Assembly: GCA_025935235.1 (NCBI GenBank)
Contig: JAICVT010000099.1
Coordinates: forward strand, 1-12,265
Origin: Ktedonobacterales bacterium
GTDB lineage: Bacteria > Chloroflexota > Ktedonobacteria > Ktedonobacterales > JADMIN01
Direction of reading: 5' to 3'
DNA length: 12,265 bases
This document shows, in pieces, positions 5,999 to 12,265 of the stretch. The translations under genes were made by a program, and so were the position numbers. Under the pieces are notes generated by a model. That model saw nothing but the letters and a program-made list of their open reading frames with translations. It was not told where the DNA came from and ran no database searches. Numbering within the stretch: the first letter of the stretch is position 1; each line of letters begins with the position of its first letter.

Positions 5999-8419
5999 AT
6001 GGCGCACGACGACGGGACGCCTGCGCAGCAGCCTGACCCCACTGACCGCGAACAGAACCAGAGCGCCGAGCCGACCGTTGAGCCGACCGTCGAGCCAGAT
6101 GCGCTCACCCCACGCCACCCTGGCGCGACAGGCTGGCTACGTGGCGCGTTGGCGCGCTTGCCGTCGGGCGCCAGGCCGCTGCCCGATGACGCCGATGCGC
6201 TGGACACGTTGACTCCGCTGGCTACGCTGGCGTCGTCTGCGCCACGCGATCCACTCAGCCGGGCGACGCGCGCCGGAGAGGTCATCGTGGCGCTGGCTCC
6301 GGGCGCGCCCAGTGGGGTCATCGCGCCAGAGGGTGCGCCACGGGTCGCGCGGGTGATCGGGCGTGACGAGGAGCTAGATCAGGCGCTCGCGGCGCTGGCG
6401 GCGGGCGCCTCGCTTTGCGTGCATAGCCAGGGCATGCCGGGCGTGGGCAAGACGATCTTCGCCGTGGAGGTGGCGTCGCGCGCGGCAGAGCGCAGAGTCT
6501 TCGCTGGCGGCGCCGCGTGGATCTCCTGCGAATCGCTCAGCGGCGACAGTGGGCTGGCCGAGATCATCACGCGGGTGGCGCGCGGGCTGCGCGAGGAGCG
6601 GGCGCTCGCCGCGCTCGATCCTGACACGCGCCAGGCCGAACTGATCGCTGGATTGCGCGTGGCCAGCCGCCCACCCACGCTGCTCGCGCTGGATAATGTC
6701 GAGCCAACGCTCGATGTCGCCGCGCTGCTCGACACGCTGGTCGGCGGCTATGTCGCCATCCTGCTGACCACACGCCAGGCGATTGGCGATGAGCGCCTTA
6801 CCGCGTTTGCGCTCGCGCCACTCTCCGCCAACTTCGCCGAACGCCTCTTTGCTGAGCGACTGCGGCTGCGCGACGCGCAACGGCCACAGCCAGATGAGGC
6901 GCCGCTCGTGGCACAGGTGGCGGCGGCGCTGGGCGGGCTGCCGCTCTGGATTGATCTGGCGGCGGCGATGGCAGGCGTCTACGGGACACCGCTCGATGCG
7001 CTGCTGGCGGAGACGCAGGCCGATGGCGCGAAAGGCGCGGCGGGCGGGCTGCGCCTGCGGATTGATCGGCTCTGGCTGGCGCTCTCAGCCGAGCAGCGGC
7101 GCACGCTGGTTGGCCTGACGCTGGTGGATGGCGCGACCTTCCCGCGCGCAGTGGCGCTGGCGGTGGCGCGTGTCGCCATCGCAGACCCTGCTGAAGGCGC
7201 GGCGCCCGAACTGGCTCCTATCCCGGTGGATACGGCAGAAGCGTGGCGCTGGCAGGCGGCGCAAGCGCTCGATGCGCTGATCGGCCTGGGCATCGTCGAG
7301 GCGATGGCCGCTGGCCGCCTGCGGCTGCATCCACAGGCGCGCCAGCGACTCGCTCCGCGCCTGGCTGAGCTGGACGGCGCCACACAGGATGCGCTGGGGC
7401 TGGCGATGGCCGAGTGGTGGCTGACCTATGCGCGCGATCATAGCGGCTATGAGGGGATGGCCGGGCTGGAAGCCGAGGCAGCCGGGCTGATGGGCGCGCT
7501 GACCTGGGCGCACGCGCATGGTCACGCGCGCCTGACCCTCGATCTGGCGGAGTCGCTGGGCGAGGCCTGGCGGGCGCATGGTCGCCGCGATGAGGCGCTA
7601 CGCATCGCCACGTGGGCGGCGGAGGCGGCGGAGATGGAGGGCCAGCCACGCGAGCGGCACTGGGCGCGCTATCAGCTCGCCGTGGCGCAGACCGAGGCAG
7701 GGCGACTCTCTCAGGCGCTGGCGGGCTTTGCGGAGGCGTTGCGTCTGGCGCGCGAGCTGGATGATCGGCTGGCGATTCGCGATGGCGCGCATGCATTGGC
7801 GGCGCTGGCGGCGCGCACGGGCGATACTGCGCAGGCGCGCGTCGGCTTCGCTGAGGCGCTGGAACTGGCGCGCGCGATGGATGACTCCGCCGCAATCCGC
7901 GATGAGCTACATGGGCTAGCGATTCTCGATGCGCAGGCGGGGCTGCTCGACGCCGCGCGCGCAGCGTATGGCGAGGCGCTCGACATCGCGCGCGCCCTGG
8001 CGGACCCGGCGGCGATCTGCCTGGAGCTGCAAGGGCTGGCGCTGGTAGAACTGCAGCAGGGCGCGCTGGAGCAGGCGCAGGCCGACTTCGTAGAGGCGCT
8101 GGAGCTGGCGCGCGAGTCAGGCGATCAGGACGCGCAAATGGATATCCTGTCGAACCTGGGCGCGCTCGATGCGCAGCGCGGCGAGGCTGACGACGCACGC
8201 GCTGCGCTGGAGCAGGCGCTGGCGCTGGCCGAGCAGCTACGCGACGCCCGGCGCGCCGCCCGCGCGCTGGTCTGGCTGGCCGAGGTGGAGGCTGCGAGCG
8301 GCGCCACGCCAGTCGCTAGCGAGCGTTTCGAGCAGGCGCGCGCGCTCTACGAGCGGCTGGGCGACGCCGAGGCTGCGCGCGTGACCGAGCGCATACGGGC
8401 GCTCGGCGATGCGTCGTAG
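5999..8419 (+). CDS. STAND-class NTPase: NB-ARC-type ATPase with C-terminal TPR repeats
   Basis: This 806-residue signal-transduction ATPase is likely an ATP-dependent switch in which the TPR part senses or scaffolds. Residues 1 to about 115 are Pro/Ala/Glu-rich and probably disordered, with a VEPT repeat. The ATPase core begins around IGRDEEL (121). Walker A is GMPGVGKT (145-152), Walker B is LLALDN (228-233, Asp232), the sensor is LLTTR (255-259), and the NB-ARC GLPL motif is at 313-316. Helical repeats fill roughly 440-806; from residue 576 there are five exact 40-residue TPR units plus a partial sixth, each starting near F/Y-x-EAL-x-(L/I)AR. AGGAGG (5985-5990) is eight bases before the ATG. 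There is no HTH, SARP, TIR or nuclease effector domain, so the output is unknown. A regulator is possible; defence is not shown. Confidence 0.88.
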   Translation: MAHDDGTPAQQPDPTDREQNQSAEPTVEPTVEPDALTPRHPGATGWLRGALARLPSGARPLPDDADALDTLTPLATLASSAPRDPLSRATRAGEVIVALAPGAPSGVIAPEGAPRVARVIGRDEELDQALAALAAGASLCVHSQGMPGVGKTIFAVEVASRAAERRVFAGGAAWISCESLSGDSGLAEIITRVARGLREERALAALDPDTRQAELIAGLRVASRPPTLLALDNVEPTLDVAALLDTLVGGYVAILLTTRQAIGDERLTAFALAPLSANFAERLFAERLRLRDAQRPQPDEAPLVAQVAAALGGLPLWIDLAAAMAGVYGTPLDALLAETQADGAKGAAGGLRLRIDRLWLALSAEQRRTLVGLTLVDGATFPRAVALAVARVAIADPAEGAAPELAPIPVDTAEAWRWQAAQALDALIGLGIVEAMAAGRLRLHPQARQRLAPRLAELDGATQDALGLAMAEWWLTYARDHSGYEGMAGLEAEAAGLMGALTWAHAHGHARLTLDLAESLGEAWRAHGRRDEALRIATWAAEAAEMEGQPRERHWARYQLAVAQTEAGRLSQALAGFAEALRLARELDDRLAIRDGAHALAALAARTGDTAQARVGFAEALELARAMDDSAAIRDELHGLAILDAQAGLLDAARAAYGEALDIARALADPAAICLELQGLALVELQQGALEQAQADFVEALELARESGDQDAQMDILSNLGALDAQRGEADDARAALEQALALAEQLRDARRAARALVWLAEVEAASGATPVASERFEQARALYERLGDAEAARVTERIRALGDAS

Positions 8420-8434
8420 CGGCGCGTTCCCGCT

Positions 8435-8468
8435 GTCGGCTGATGTCGTCGGCTGATGTCGTCGGCTG
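8435..8468. repeat. 13-base tandem repeat, 2.6 copies
   Basis: GTCGGCTGATGTC occurs at 8435-8447 and 8448-8460, followed by the first eight bases again (8461-8468). It lies between the ATPase stop and the promoter of the next operon. It is probably slippage or a replicated protein-binding site. Confidence 0.85.
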
Positions 8469-8472
8469 GCGC

Positions 8473-8501
8473 TTGTGCGGCAGGGCGCGCGATGATAGAC
8501 T
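8473..8501 (+). promoter_or_regulatory. Putative promoter of the small-protein/Rsm22 operon
   Basis: TTGTGC (8473-8478) and TAGACT (8496-8501) are separated by 17 bases and lie about 58 bases before the ATG at 8560. Its position supports the downstream ATG rather than the earlier in-frame start at 8443. Confidence 0.45.
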
Positions 8502-8559
8502 GGCGCACAGGCGCGGCGCAACCGCGATGCGCCACAGCGTGAGCGGAGGGAGTGGACGC

Positions 8560-8826
8560 ATGGCGCAACATGATCGAAGCATGAAACTACGCAGCCGCGA
8601 TGGCCACTTCGAGATGGCCGACTTCGAGTTGAAGCGCGTCGAGCAGGGCTATTGGATGTGGATCGAATGCAAATTCGATGGTCACAACGGCGGCCACTGG
8701 CTCGCGCCCGACCCCGACGTTGCAGACGCCGTGTGCGTGCTCTATGAGCCGCATCTCTGGGCGGACCCCGTCGTCGCCTTCGCCGCGCGTGACCGCTGGG
8801 AAGCCCAGCAAGAGCGCCGTGGATAG
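8560..8826 (+). CDS. Conserved-looking 88-residue hypothetical protein
   Basis: I do not recognise this protein. It is 88 residues, soluble and rich in Trp, His and acidic residues: MADFELKRVEQGYWMWIE, then FDGHNGGHWLAPDPD and a C-terminus with charged residues. GGAGGGAG (8545-8552) is seven bases before the ATG at 8560, which favours this start; the frame is open back to 8443, but that extension would cover the promoter. An ATG at 8581 is also possible. Only six bases separate its stop from the Rsm22-like gene, so the two are probably co-transcribed and may act together, but nothing in the sequence shows how. Confidence 0.75.
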   Translation: MAQHDRSMKLRSRDGHFEMADFELKRVEQGYWMWIECKFDGHNGGHWLAPDPDVADAVCVLYEPHLWADPVVAFAARDRWEAQQERRG

Positions 8827-8832
8827 CACACG

Positions 8833-9837
8833 ATGAATGCGCCCGACATGCTGCGCGGCGCGCTCGCCTCGCTCGCCGAAGACTATCCGCAGCCCGCGCT
8901 GGCGCAGGCCGCGTCGTCGCTCTCGACAGCCTATCGGGCGCAGGGCGGCGAGGCGGCGGCTCCCGGCGCGATACAATCGCCAGTGGCCGCCGCAGCCTAT
9001 GCGCTGACCCGTCTGCCCGCCACCTGCGCGGCGCTGGAGGCCGTGCTGGCCGCGACACACCTGCGCCTGCCAGACTGGCGCCCCACCACATTGCTCGATG
9101 TCGGCGCTGGCACAGGCGCCTCGGTCTGGGCCGCGAGCGCAGTGTGGCCCTCGCTTGCGCATGCGACGCTGCTCGAACGCGACCAGCGCATGATCGCCGT
9201 GGGTCAGCGGTTGCTGGCGGAGGCGCCCACCGAGTGCGCAGTGGCCTGGCGGCAGGTGGACATCGCCGACAGCCGTGAGCGGCTGGCCAGCGCGCCTGTG
9301 GACCTGTGCATCAGCTCCTATGCGCTGAATGAGTTGCCCCACGCGGCGCGTCTGCCATTGGTGGCGCGACTGTGGGAAGTCTGCGGCGGCGCGCTGGCGC
9401 TGGTAGCTCCCGGCACGCCATCCGGATTCGCGGCCATCCGCGAGGCGCGCGCCTGGTTGATGGGCGCAGGGGCGCAGATCGTCGCGCCGTGTCCACATGC
9501 GGACGCCTGCCCGATGCAGCCGGGCGACTGGTGCCACTTCTCGCAGCGGCTTGCGCGCTCGCGGCTACATCGCCAGCTCAAGGGTGGCGATGCGCCCTAC
9601 GAGGATGAGAAGTATGCGTATGTCGTGGCGGCGCGCGAGCCAGGCGCCCCTATCGCCGCCCGCGTCATACGCCATCCAGTCGTGCGGGCAGGGTATATCA
9701 CGCTGGATGTCTGCGCGCCAGGTGGGCTGGCGCGCAGCGAGATCACGCGCAGCGACCGCGCGGATTGGCGCGCCGCCCGCGCAGTGCGCTGGGGATCGGC
9801 GCTGGCAAGGCTGCCAGCGAAAACACGCGCGTTGTAG
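8833..9837 (+). CDS. Rsm22/METTL17-like SAM-dependent methyltransferase with Fe-S cysteines
   Basis: This 334-residue protein matches the Rsm22 family, which is linked to small ribosomal subunit assembly; human METTL17 is the mitochondrial relative. The SAM-binding motif DVGAGTG is at 89-95, with an acidic residue at the end of the next strand (LLERD). Motif-IV-like SSYALNELP follows. The family's C-terminal signature is present: C220-PH-x3-C226-P-x6-C234-HF, then YEDEKYAYVV and a fourth cysteine, C294 (LDVCAPGG); this spacing is as expected for a 4Fe-4S site. The ATG at 8833 follows the previous stop by six bases with only a weak ribosome binding site, so it is probably translated by coupling. 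Whether bacterial members really methylate RNA is uncertain. Confidence 0.88.
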   Translation: MNAPDMLRGALASLAEDYPQPALAQAASSLSTAYRAQGGEAAAPGAIQSPVAAAAYALTRLPATCAALEAVLAATHLRLPDWRPTTLLDVGAGTGASVWAASAVWPSLAHATLLERDQRMIAVGQRLLAEAPTECAVAWRQVDIADSRERLASAPVDLCISSYALNELPHAARLPLVARLWEVCGGALALVAPGTPSGFAAIREARAWLMGAGAQIVAPCPHADACPMQPGDWCHFSQRLARSRLHRQLKGGDAPYEDEKYAYVVAAREPGAPIAARVIRHPVVRAGYITLDVCAPGGLARSEITRSDRADWRAARAVRWGSALARLPAKTRAL

Positions 9838-9849
9838 CCGTTAGCTTGC

Positions 9850-9903
9850 AGCCAGTGCGGCCATGTCCGACACCGCCTGGCTGCTAATGCCGTGAGACGG
9901 CAT
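9850..9903 (+). terminator. Two adjacent hairpins after the Rsm22-like gene
   Basis: The first pairs AGCCAG-T-GCGG (9850-9860) with CCGC-CTGGCT (9873-9882), ten base pairs with one bulged T. The second is perfect: ATGCCGT (9887-9893), loop GAG, ACGGCAT (9897-9903). They start 12 bases after the stop. No T-run follows, so termination would be weak or factor-assisted. Confidence 0.45.
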
Positions 9904-9913
9904 GGCGCGCAGT

Positions 9914-9941
9914 TTGGCTCTCAGGCAAGCTGTGATAGAAT
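9914..9941 (+). promoter_or_regulatory. Putative promoter of the Ala/Glu/Pro-rich membrane protein
   Basis: TTGGCT (9914-9919) and TAGAAT (9936-9941) are 16 bases apart. The -10 matches the consensus in five of six positions. It would give a 5' leader of roughly 160 bases before the ATG at 10110. Confidence 0.5.
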
Positions 9942-9972
9942 AGGGCGACTGTATCATCACATGGCTGGTTGT

Positions 9973-10089
9973 GGGCACGCTGTTGGCGTGTCGCCCGCAG
10001 GTCTGCGGGGATCAACCGCGTGCGATTGCGTCTCATATGCGCAGATGATTGCGCACCCATCTCTCCCACTGATCGCTGTGCAGATCAGT
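9973..10089 (+). promoter_or_regulatory. Structured 5' leader with three hairpins
   Basis: Going downstream: GGGC-ACGC (9973-9980) pairs with GCGT and GCCC in 9986-9996, with a bulge. CCCGCA (9994-9999) pairs with TGCGGG (10004-10009) around a GGTC tetraloop and competes with the first. ACTGATC (10068-10074) pairs with GATCAGT (10083-10089), perfect over seven bases with an eight-base loop, ending 11 bases before the ribosome binding site. I recognise no known riboswitch or T-box. Confidence 0.4.
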
Positions 10090-10109
10090 CGTCGAGAACA
10101 GGAGTCATT

Positions 10110-12265
10110 ATGGACCATCCTTACGATCCCCATGCCCCAGTTTCTCCAGAGGGAACAGATGGGGAGCAGACGCTCGAAGGCGCTACGCCGATTGAAGACG
10201 TGGCGACCCTCCCTGGAGGCGCAGGTGAGAGCGTGAGCGTAGCGCAGGTTGAGGCAGCCCAACCTGACCCATTCACCAGTGAAGTGTTTACTCCACCAGC
10301 GCCGTCGTTCGAGCCAGTCGCGCCGGTTCCCGCGCCCGTTGAGGCCGCCGCTGAGGCCGCGCCCGTCGCCGAGACGCCCGCTGAGGCTGCGCCCGCCGCT
10401 GAGATGCCCGCCGCCGAGGTCGCGCCCATCGCCGAGACCTCCACCGCCGAGGCGCCCGTTGCTGAGGCGCCCGTTGCTGAGGCGCCCGTTGCTGAGGTCG
10501 TCCCAACGGTCGGCGATCTGACGCCGACGTATCAGGCTATCAGCTTCGCGCCAGAAGATGCCGCTCCCTCGACATTTGAGGCGACCATAGAGCCTGCGAC
10601 GGTCCCAGTCGTAGAGCCAGCCGCCTTCGACGCGCCCGCAAGAGAGACGCCCATCGCCGATGCTGCAGCAGACGAGGCGCCTGAGACAGTCGAGACCTCC
10701 GCCGCCGAAATACCCGCTGCCGAGACTCCCGCTGCCGAGACTCCCGCTGCCGAGACTCCCGCTGCCGAGACTCCCATAGCAGATGCTCCTGTTGCGGATG
10801 CTCCTGTTGCGGACACGCTCGTTGCTGAGGCGCCTGAAGCCGTCGAAGCTCCCGCCGCCGATGGATATGCCGCGTCGGAGGTGTCGGCAGCAGATGATCC
10901 AGCCGCCGCCTTTGAGATTCCGGCGGCAGCGGTGAGCGCCGTCGAAGCTCCCGCCGCCGATGGATATGCCACCGAGCCAGCCGCGATGGACGAGCCAGTC
11001 GCCGCTGAGGCGCCTGCGGCTGCTGAGCCAGCTATCGTCGTCGAGGCTGCCGAAGCGCCTGCCGTTGAGGAAAATGTCGAGTCCGAGGCGCCCGCGATGG
11101 ACGAGCCAGCCGCCATCGAGGCGCCGACCATCGAGGCGTCTGAGGTGTCCGAGGCAACTGAGGCGCCCGCGCCAGCCGATCAGGCGGCTGAGGCGACCGA
11201 GATGTCCGAGGCGCCCGCGCTGGATGAGCCGGTCGCCGCCGTCGAGGCGCCAGCCGCCGATGCCCTTACGACGGAGGAGGCGCCTGCGCTAGATGAGCCG
11301 GTCGCCGTCGAGGCGTCTGAGGTCGCCGAGACGCCACAGGTCGTTGAGTCTCCAGCCTTCGAGGTAGCTGAATCTGCGGAGTCAATGGTGGCTGAAGCGC
11401 CCGCCAGCGAGGCTTCGGCATGGAGCGACGCCAGCGCGGCGCTTGCCAGCGAGGTCATCGCCGACGCGCCCGCCGACGGGTTCACCACAGATGCGCCTGC
11501 GGCGAGTGTGCCAGCGCCCACGCCGGAACCTGCGCCAACACCCGAGCCATCCATCGAACCAACGCCGGAGCCGACGACTGTGCCGACGCCAGAGCCAGGG
11601 CCAGCGCCGACGCCAGCGCCCGCTCCACAGCCGATGACGCCTGAGCCAGCGCCCGTGCCTGCGCCAGAGATCGAGCCGACGCCCGCCCCTGAGCCGAGGC
11701 CTGAGCCAACTCCCATTCCAGGGCCAGCGCCGGAGCCTACCCCTGCGCCTGCCCCCACGCCGACGCCAACGCCCGTCCCGGAACCGATGCCCACACCGGG
11801 AATCGTTGACCCACTGCCGACGCCCGTGACGGAGCCAGCGCCCGCCCCAACGTCCATTCCACAGCCAGAGGCAGACGTGGCCGAGACAAGCATGGCTGAG
11901 GCCGAAGCGCCCACCGCAGCGCCCACCGAAGCGCCCACCGAGGTGGCGACGCTGGTTGCGCCTGCTCCGGCGCACGTTGAGTCAGCGGTGGAGGAGCCGG
12001 TTGTCGCGGCGGCGCAGCTCGCGCCCACCGCTCCGCCTGCCGCGCCAGCGAACGCGCCTGTCGCTCCCTATCCGCCAGCGCCGGGGTATGCTGCGGGCTA
12101 TGCGCCGATGGCGCCGATGGCGCCGATGGCGCCGATGGCGCCGATGGCGCCGACGGCGCCGATGATCGCGGCGCATCCCACCTCAACCCTGCCAGTGGTG
12201 ATCGAGGCGATTGCAGGCCTCTTCGGCTTCTTCGGCATCGGCTGGCTGATGAGCGGCTTCACCAC
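10110..12265 (+). CDS. Ala/Glu/Pro-rich low-complexity membrane protein, C-terminus cut by the window
   Basis: The frame is open for 718 codons to the window end. AGGAG (10100-10104) is five bases before the ATG. Segments: a polar N-terminus (1-67, MDHPYDPHAPVSPEG); an Ala/Glu/Pro region with repeated (V/A)AE(A/T)P motifs (68-466); a PTPEP-type region (467-587) like rigid wall-spanning linkers; mixed sequence; PYPPAPGYAAGY (around 652-663); an (APM)n run (about 665-685); then a hydrophobic stretch, LPVVIEAIAGLFGFFGIGWLM (from about 694), that looks like a transmembrane helix. No Lys and no Cys codons are seen, and only two Arg, so the segment before the helix is a strong polyanion. There is no signal peptide. 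I recall Ktedonobacteria-type proteins with a similar terminal helix. Function unknown. Confidence 0.8.
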   Translation, partial: MDHPYDPHAPVSPEGTDGEQTLEGATPIEDVATLPGGAGESVSVAQVEAAQPDPFTSEVFTPPAPSFEPVAPVPAPVEAAAEAAPVAETPAEAAPAAEMPAAEVAPIAETSTAEAPVAEAPVAEAPVAEVVPTVGDLTPTYQAISFAPEDAAPSTFEATIEPATVPVVEPAAFDAPARETPIADAAADEAPETVETSAAEIPAAETPAAETPAAETPAAETPIADAPVADAPVADTLVAEAPEAVEAPAADGYAASEVSAADDPAAAFEIPAAAVSAVEAPAADGYATEPAAMDEPVAAEAPAAAEPAIVVEAAEAPAVEENVESEAPAMDEPAAIEAPTIEASEVSEATEAPAPADQAAEATEMSEAPALDEPVAAVEAPAADALTTEEAPALDEPVAVEASEVAETPQVVESPAFEVAESAESMVAEAPASEASAWSDASAALASEVIADAPADGFTTDAPAASVPAPTPEPAPTPEPSIEPTPEPTTVPTPEPGPAPTPAPAPQPMTPEPAPVPAPEIEPTPAPEPRPEPTPIPGPAPEPTPAPAPTPTPTPVPEPMPTPGIVDPLPTPVTEPAPAPTSIPQPEADVAETSMAEAEAPTAAPTEAPTEVATLVAPAPAHVESAVEEPVVAAAQLAPTAPPAAPANAPVAPYPPAPGYAAGYAPMAPMAPMAPMAPMAPTAPMIAAHPTSTLPVVIEAIAGLFGFFGIGWLMSGFT
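10449..10493 (+). repeat. 15-base tandem repeat, three copies, in-frame
   Basis: GAGGCGCCCGTTGCT repeats exactly at 10449-10463, 10464-10478 and 10479-10493, encoding EAPVA three times. The identical codons point to recent slippage or unequal exchange. Confidence 0.9.
10713..10772 (+). repeat. 15-base tandem repeat, four copies, in-frame
   Basis: CCCGCTGCCGAGACT repeats exactly four times from 10713, encoding PAAET four times, followed by CCC and then divergent sequence. It is the most uniform array in the gene. Confidence 0.92.
10839..10970 (+). repeat. 33-base exact duplication, 99 bases apart
   Basis: The same 33 bases occur at 10839-10871 and 10938-10970, encoding AVEAPAADGYA each time. 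The offset is 33 codons, so the frame is kept. The sequence between the copies is different, so this is a dispersed rather than tandem duplication. Confidence 0.9.
12102..12164 (+). repeat. 9-base tandem repeat, seven copies, encoding Ala-Pro-Met
   Basis: GCGCCGATG is repeated seven times; one copy has ACG instead of ATG. It encodes an alternating Ala-Pro-Met tract just before the transmembrane helix. The near-identity suggests a length-variable microsatellite. Confidence 0.92.

Noticed and set aside
5999..8419. The ATPase as part of an anti-phage (Avs/STAND) defence island
   Set aside because: No effector domain, nuclease, protease or other defence gene lies nearby, and the neighbours look like ordinary chromosome genes.
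8237..9091. A 284-codon minus-strand open frame across the ATPase end and Rsm22 start
   Set aside because: Arg/Ala/Pro-rich shadow crossing three well-supported plus-strand genes and a promoter.
10532..12028. Long minus-strand Ala/Gly/Ser-rich open frames opposite the last gene
   Set aside because: They are the complement of the GCC/GAG/CCC-rich repeats; no ribosome site precedes their starts, while the plus frame is open throughout with AGGAG and a transmembrane helix.
12102..12164. A repeat array that might suggest CRISPR
   Set aside because: Nine-base units with no spacers, in frame within a coding region; this is a microsatellite.

Overview
This is a G+C-rich bacterial chromosomal window in which nearly every complete gene has a clear AGGAGG-type ribosome binding site. 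The gene mix fits the phylum Chloroflexota, possibly near Ktedonobacteria or Thermomicrobia: a lipoprotein metallopeptidase with an immune-inhibitor-A-type tail, an ECF sigma/RskA-like pair, an NB-ARC/TPR ATPase, an Rsm22 methyltransferase and a very acidic Ala/Glu/Pro-rich membrane protein. The phylum is an inference from gene content; no rRNA or other phylogenetic marker is present. I see no integrase, transposase, tRNA, rRNA or CRISPR array.

Layout. 1-941 (-) is a family 9 glycosyltransferase, cut by the window start. It diverges from a large secreted lipoprotein metallopeptidase at 1059-3098 (+), with a promoter and a small hairpin between them. The peptidase ends beside a compact inverted-repeat element (3114-3194), which separates it from the convergent ECF sigma/anti-sigma operon (4542 to 3205, -). 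The sigma factor appears to start at a CTG codon, and its RskA-like anti-sigma partner has no visible membrane helix. A 469-base gene-free stretch carries the promoter and long leader of a stand-alone receiver protein (5012-5455, +).

5604-8419 (+) holds a small three-helix membrane protein and a STAND-class ATPase with NB-ARC motifs and C-terminal TPR repeats, each with its own promoter. 8560-9837 (+) looks like a two-gene operon: an unrecognised 88-residue protein and an Rsm22/METTL17-like methyltransferase with four candidate Fe-S cysteines. After two hairpins and a structured leader comes a gene open to the window end (10110-12265, +). It encodes at least 718 residues of low-complexity A/E/P sequence with no Lys or Cys, ending in the start of a hydrophobic membrane region.

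Functionally this looks like core or envelope chromosome with several signalling modules rather than a mobile island. The more unusual points are the apparently soluble RskA-type anti-sigma factor, the CTG-started sigma gene with a nested out-of-frame ATG, the inverted repeat centred on the -10 of the small membrane-protein gene, and the polyanionic repeat protein with its folded leader. I do not see a clearly new multi-gene system.
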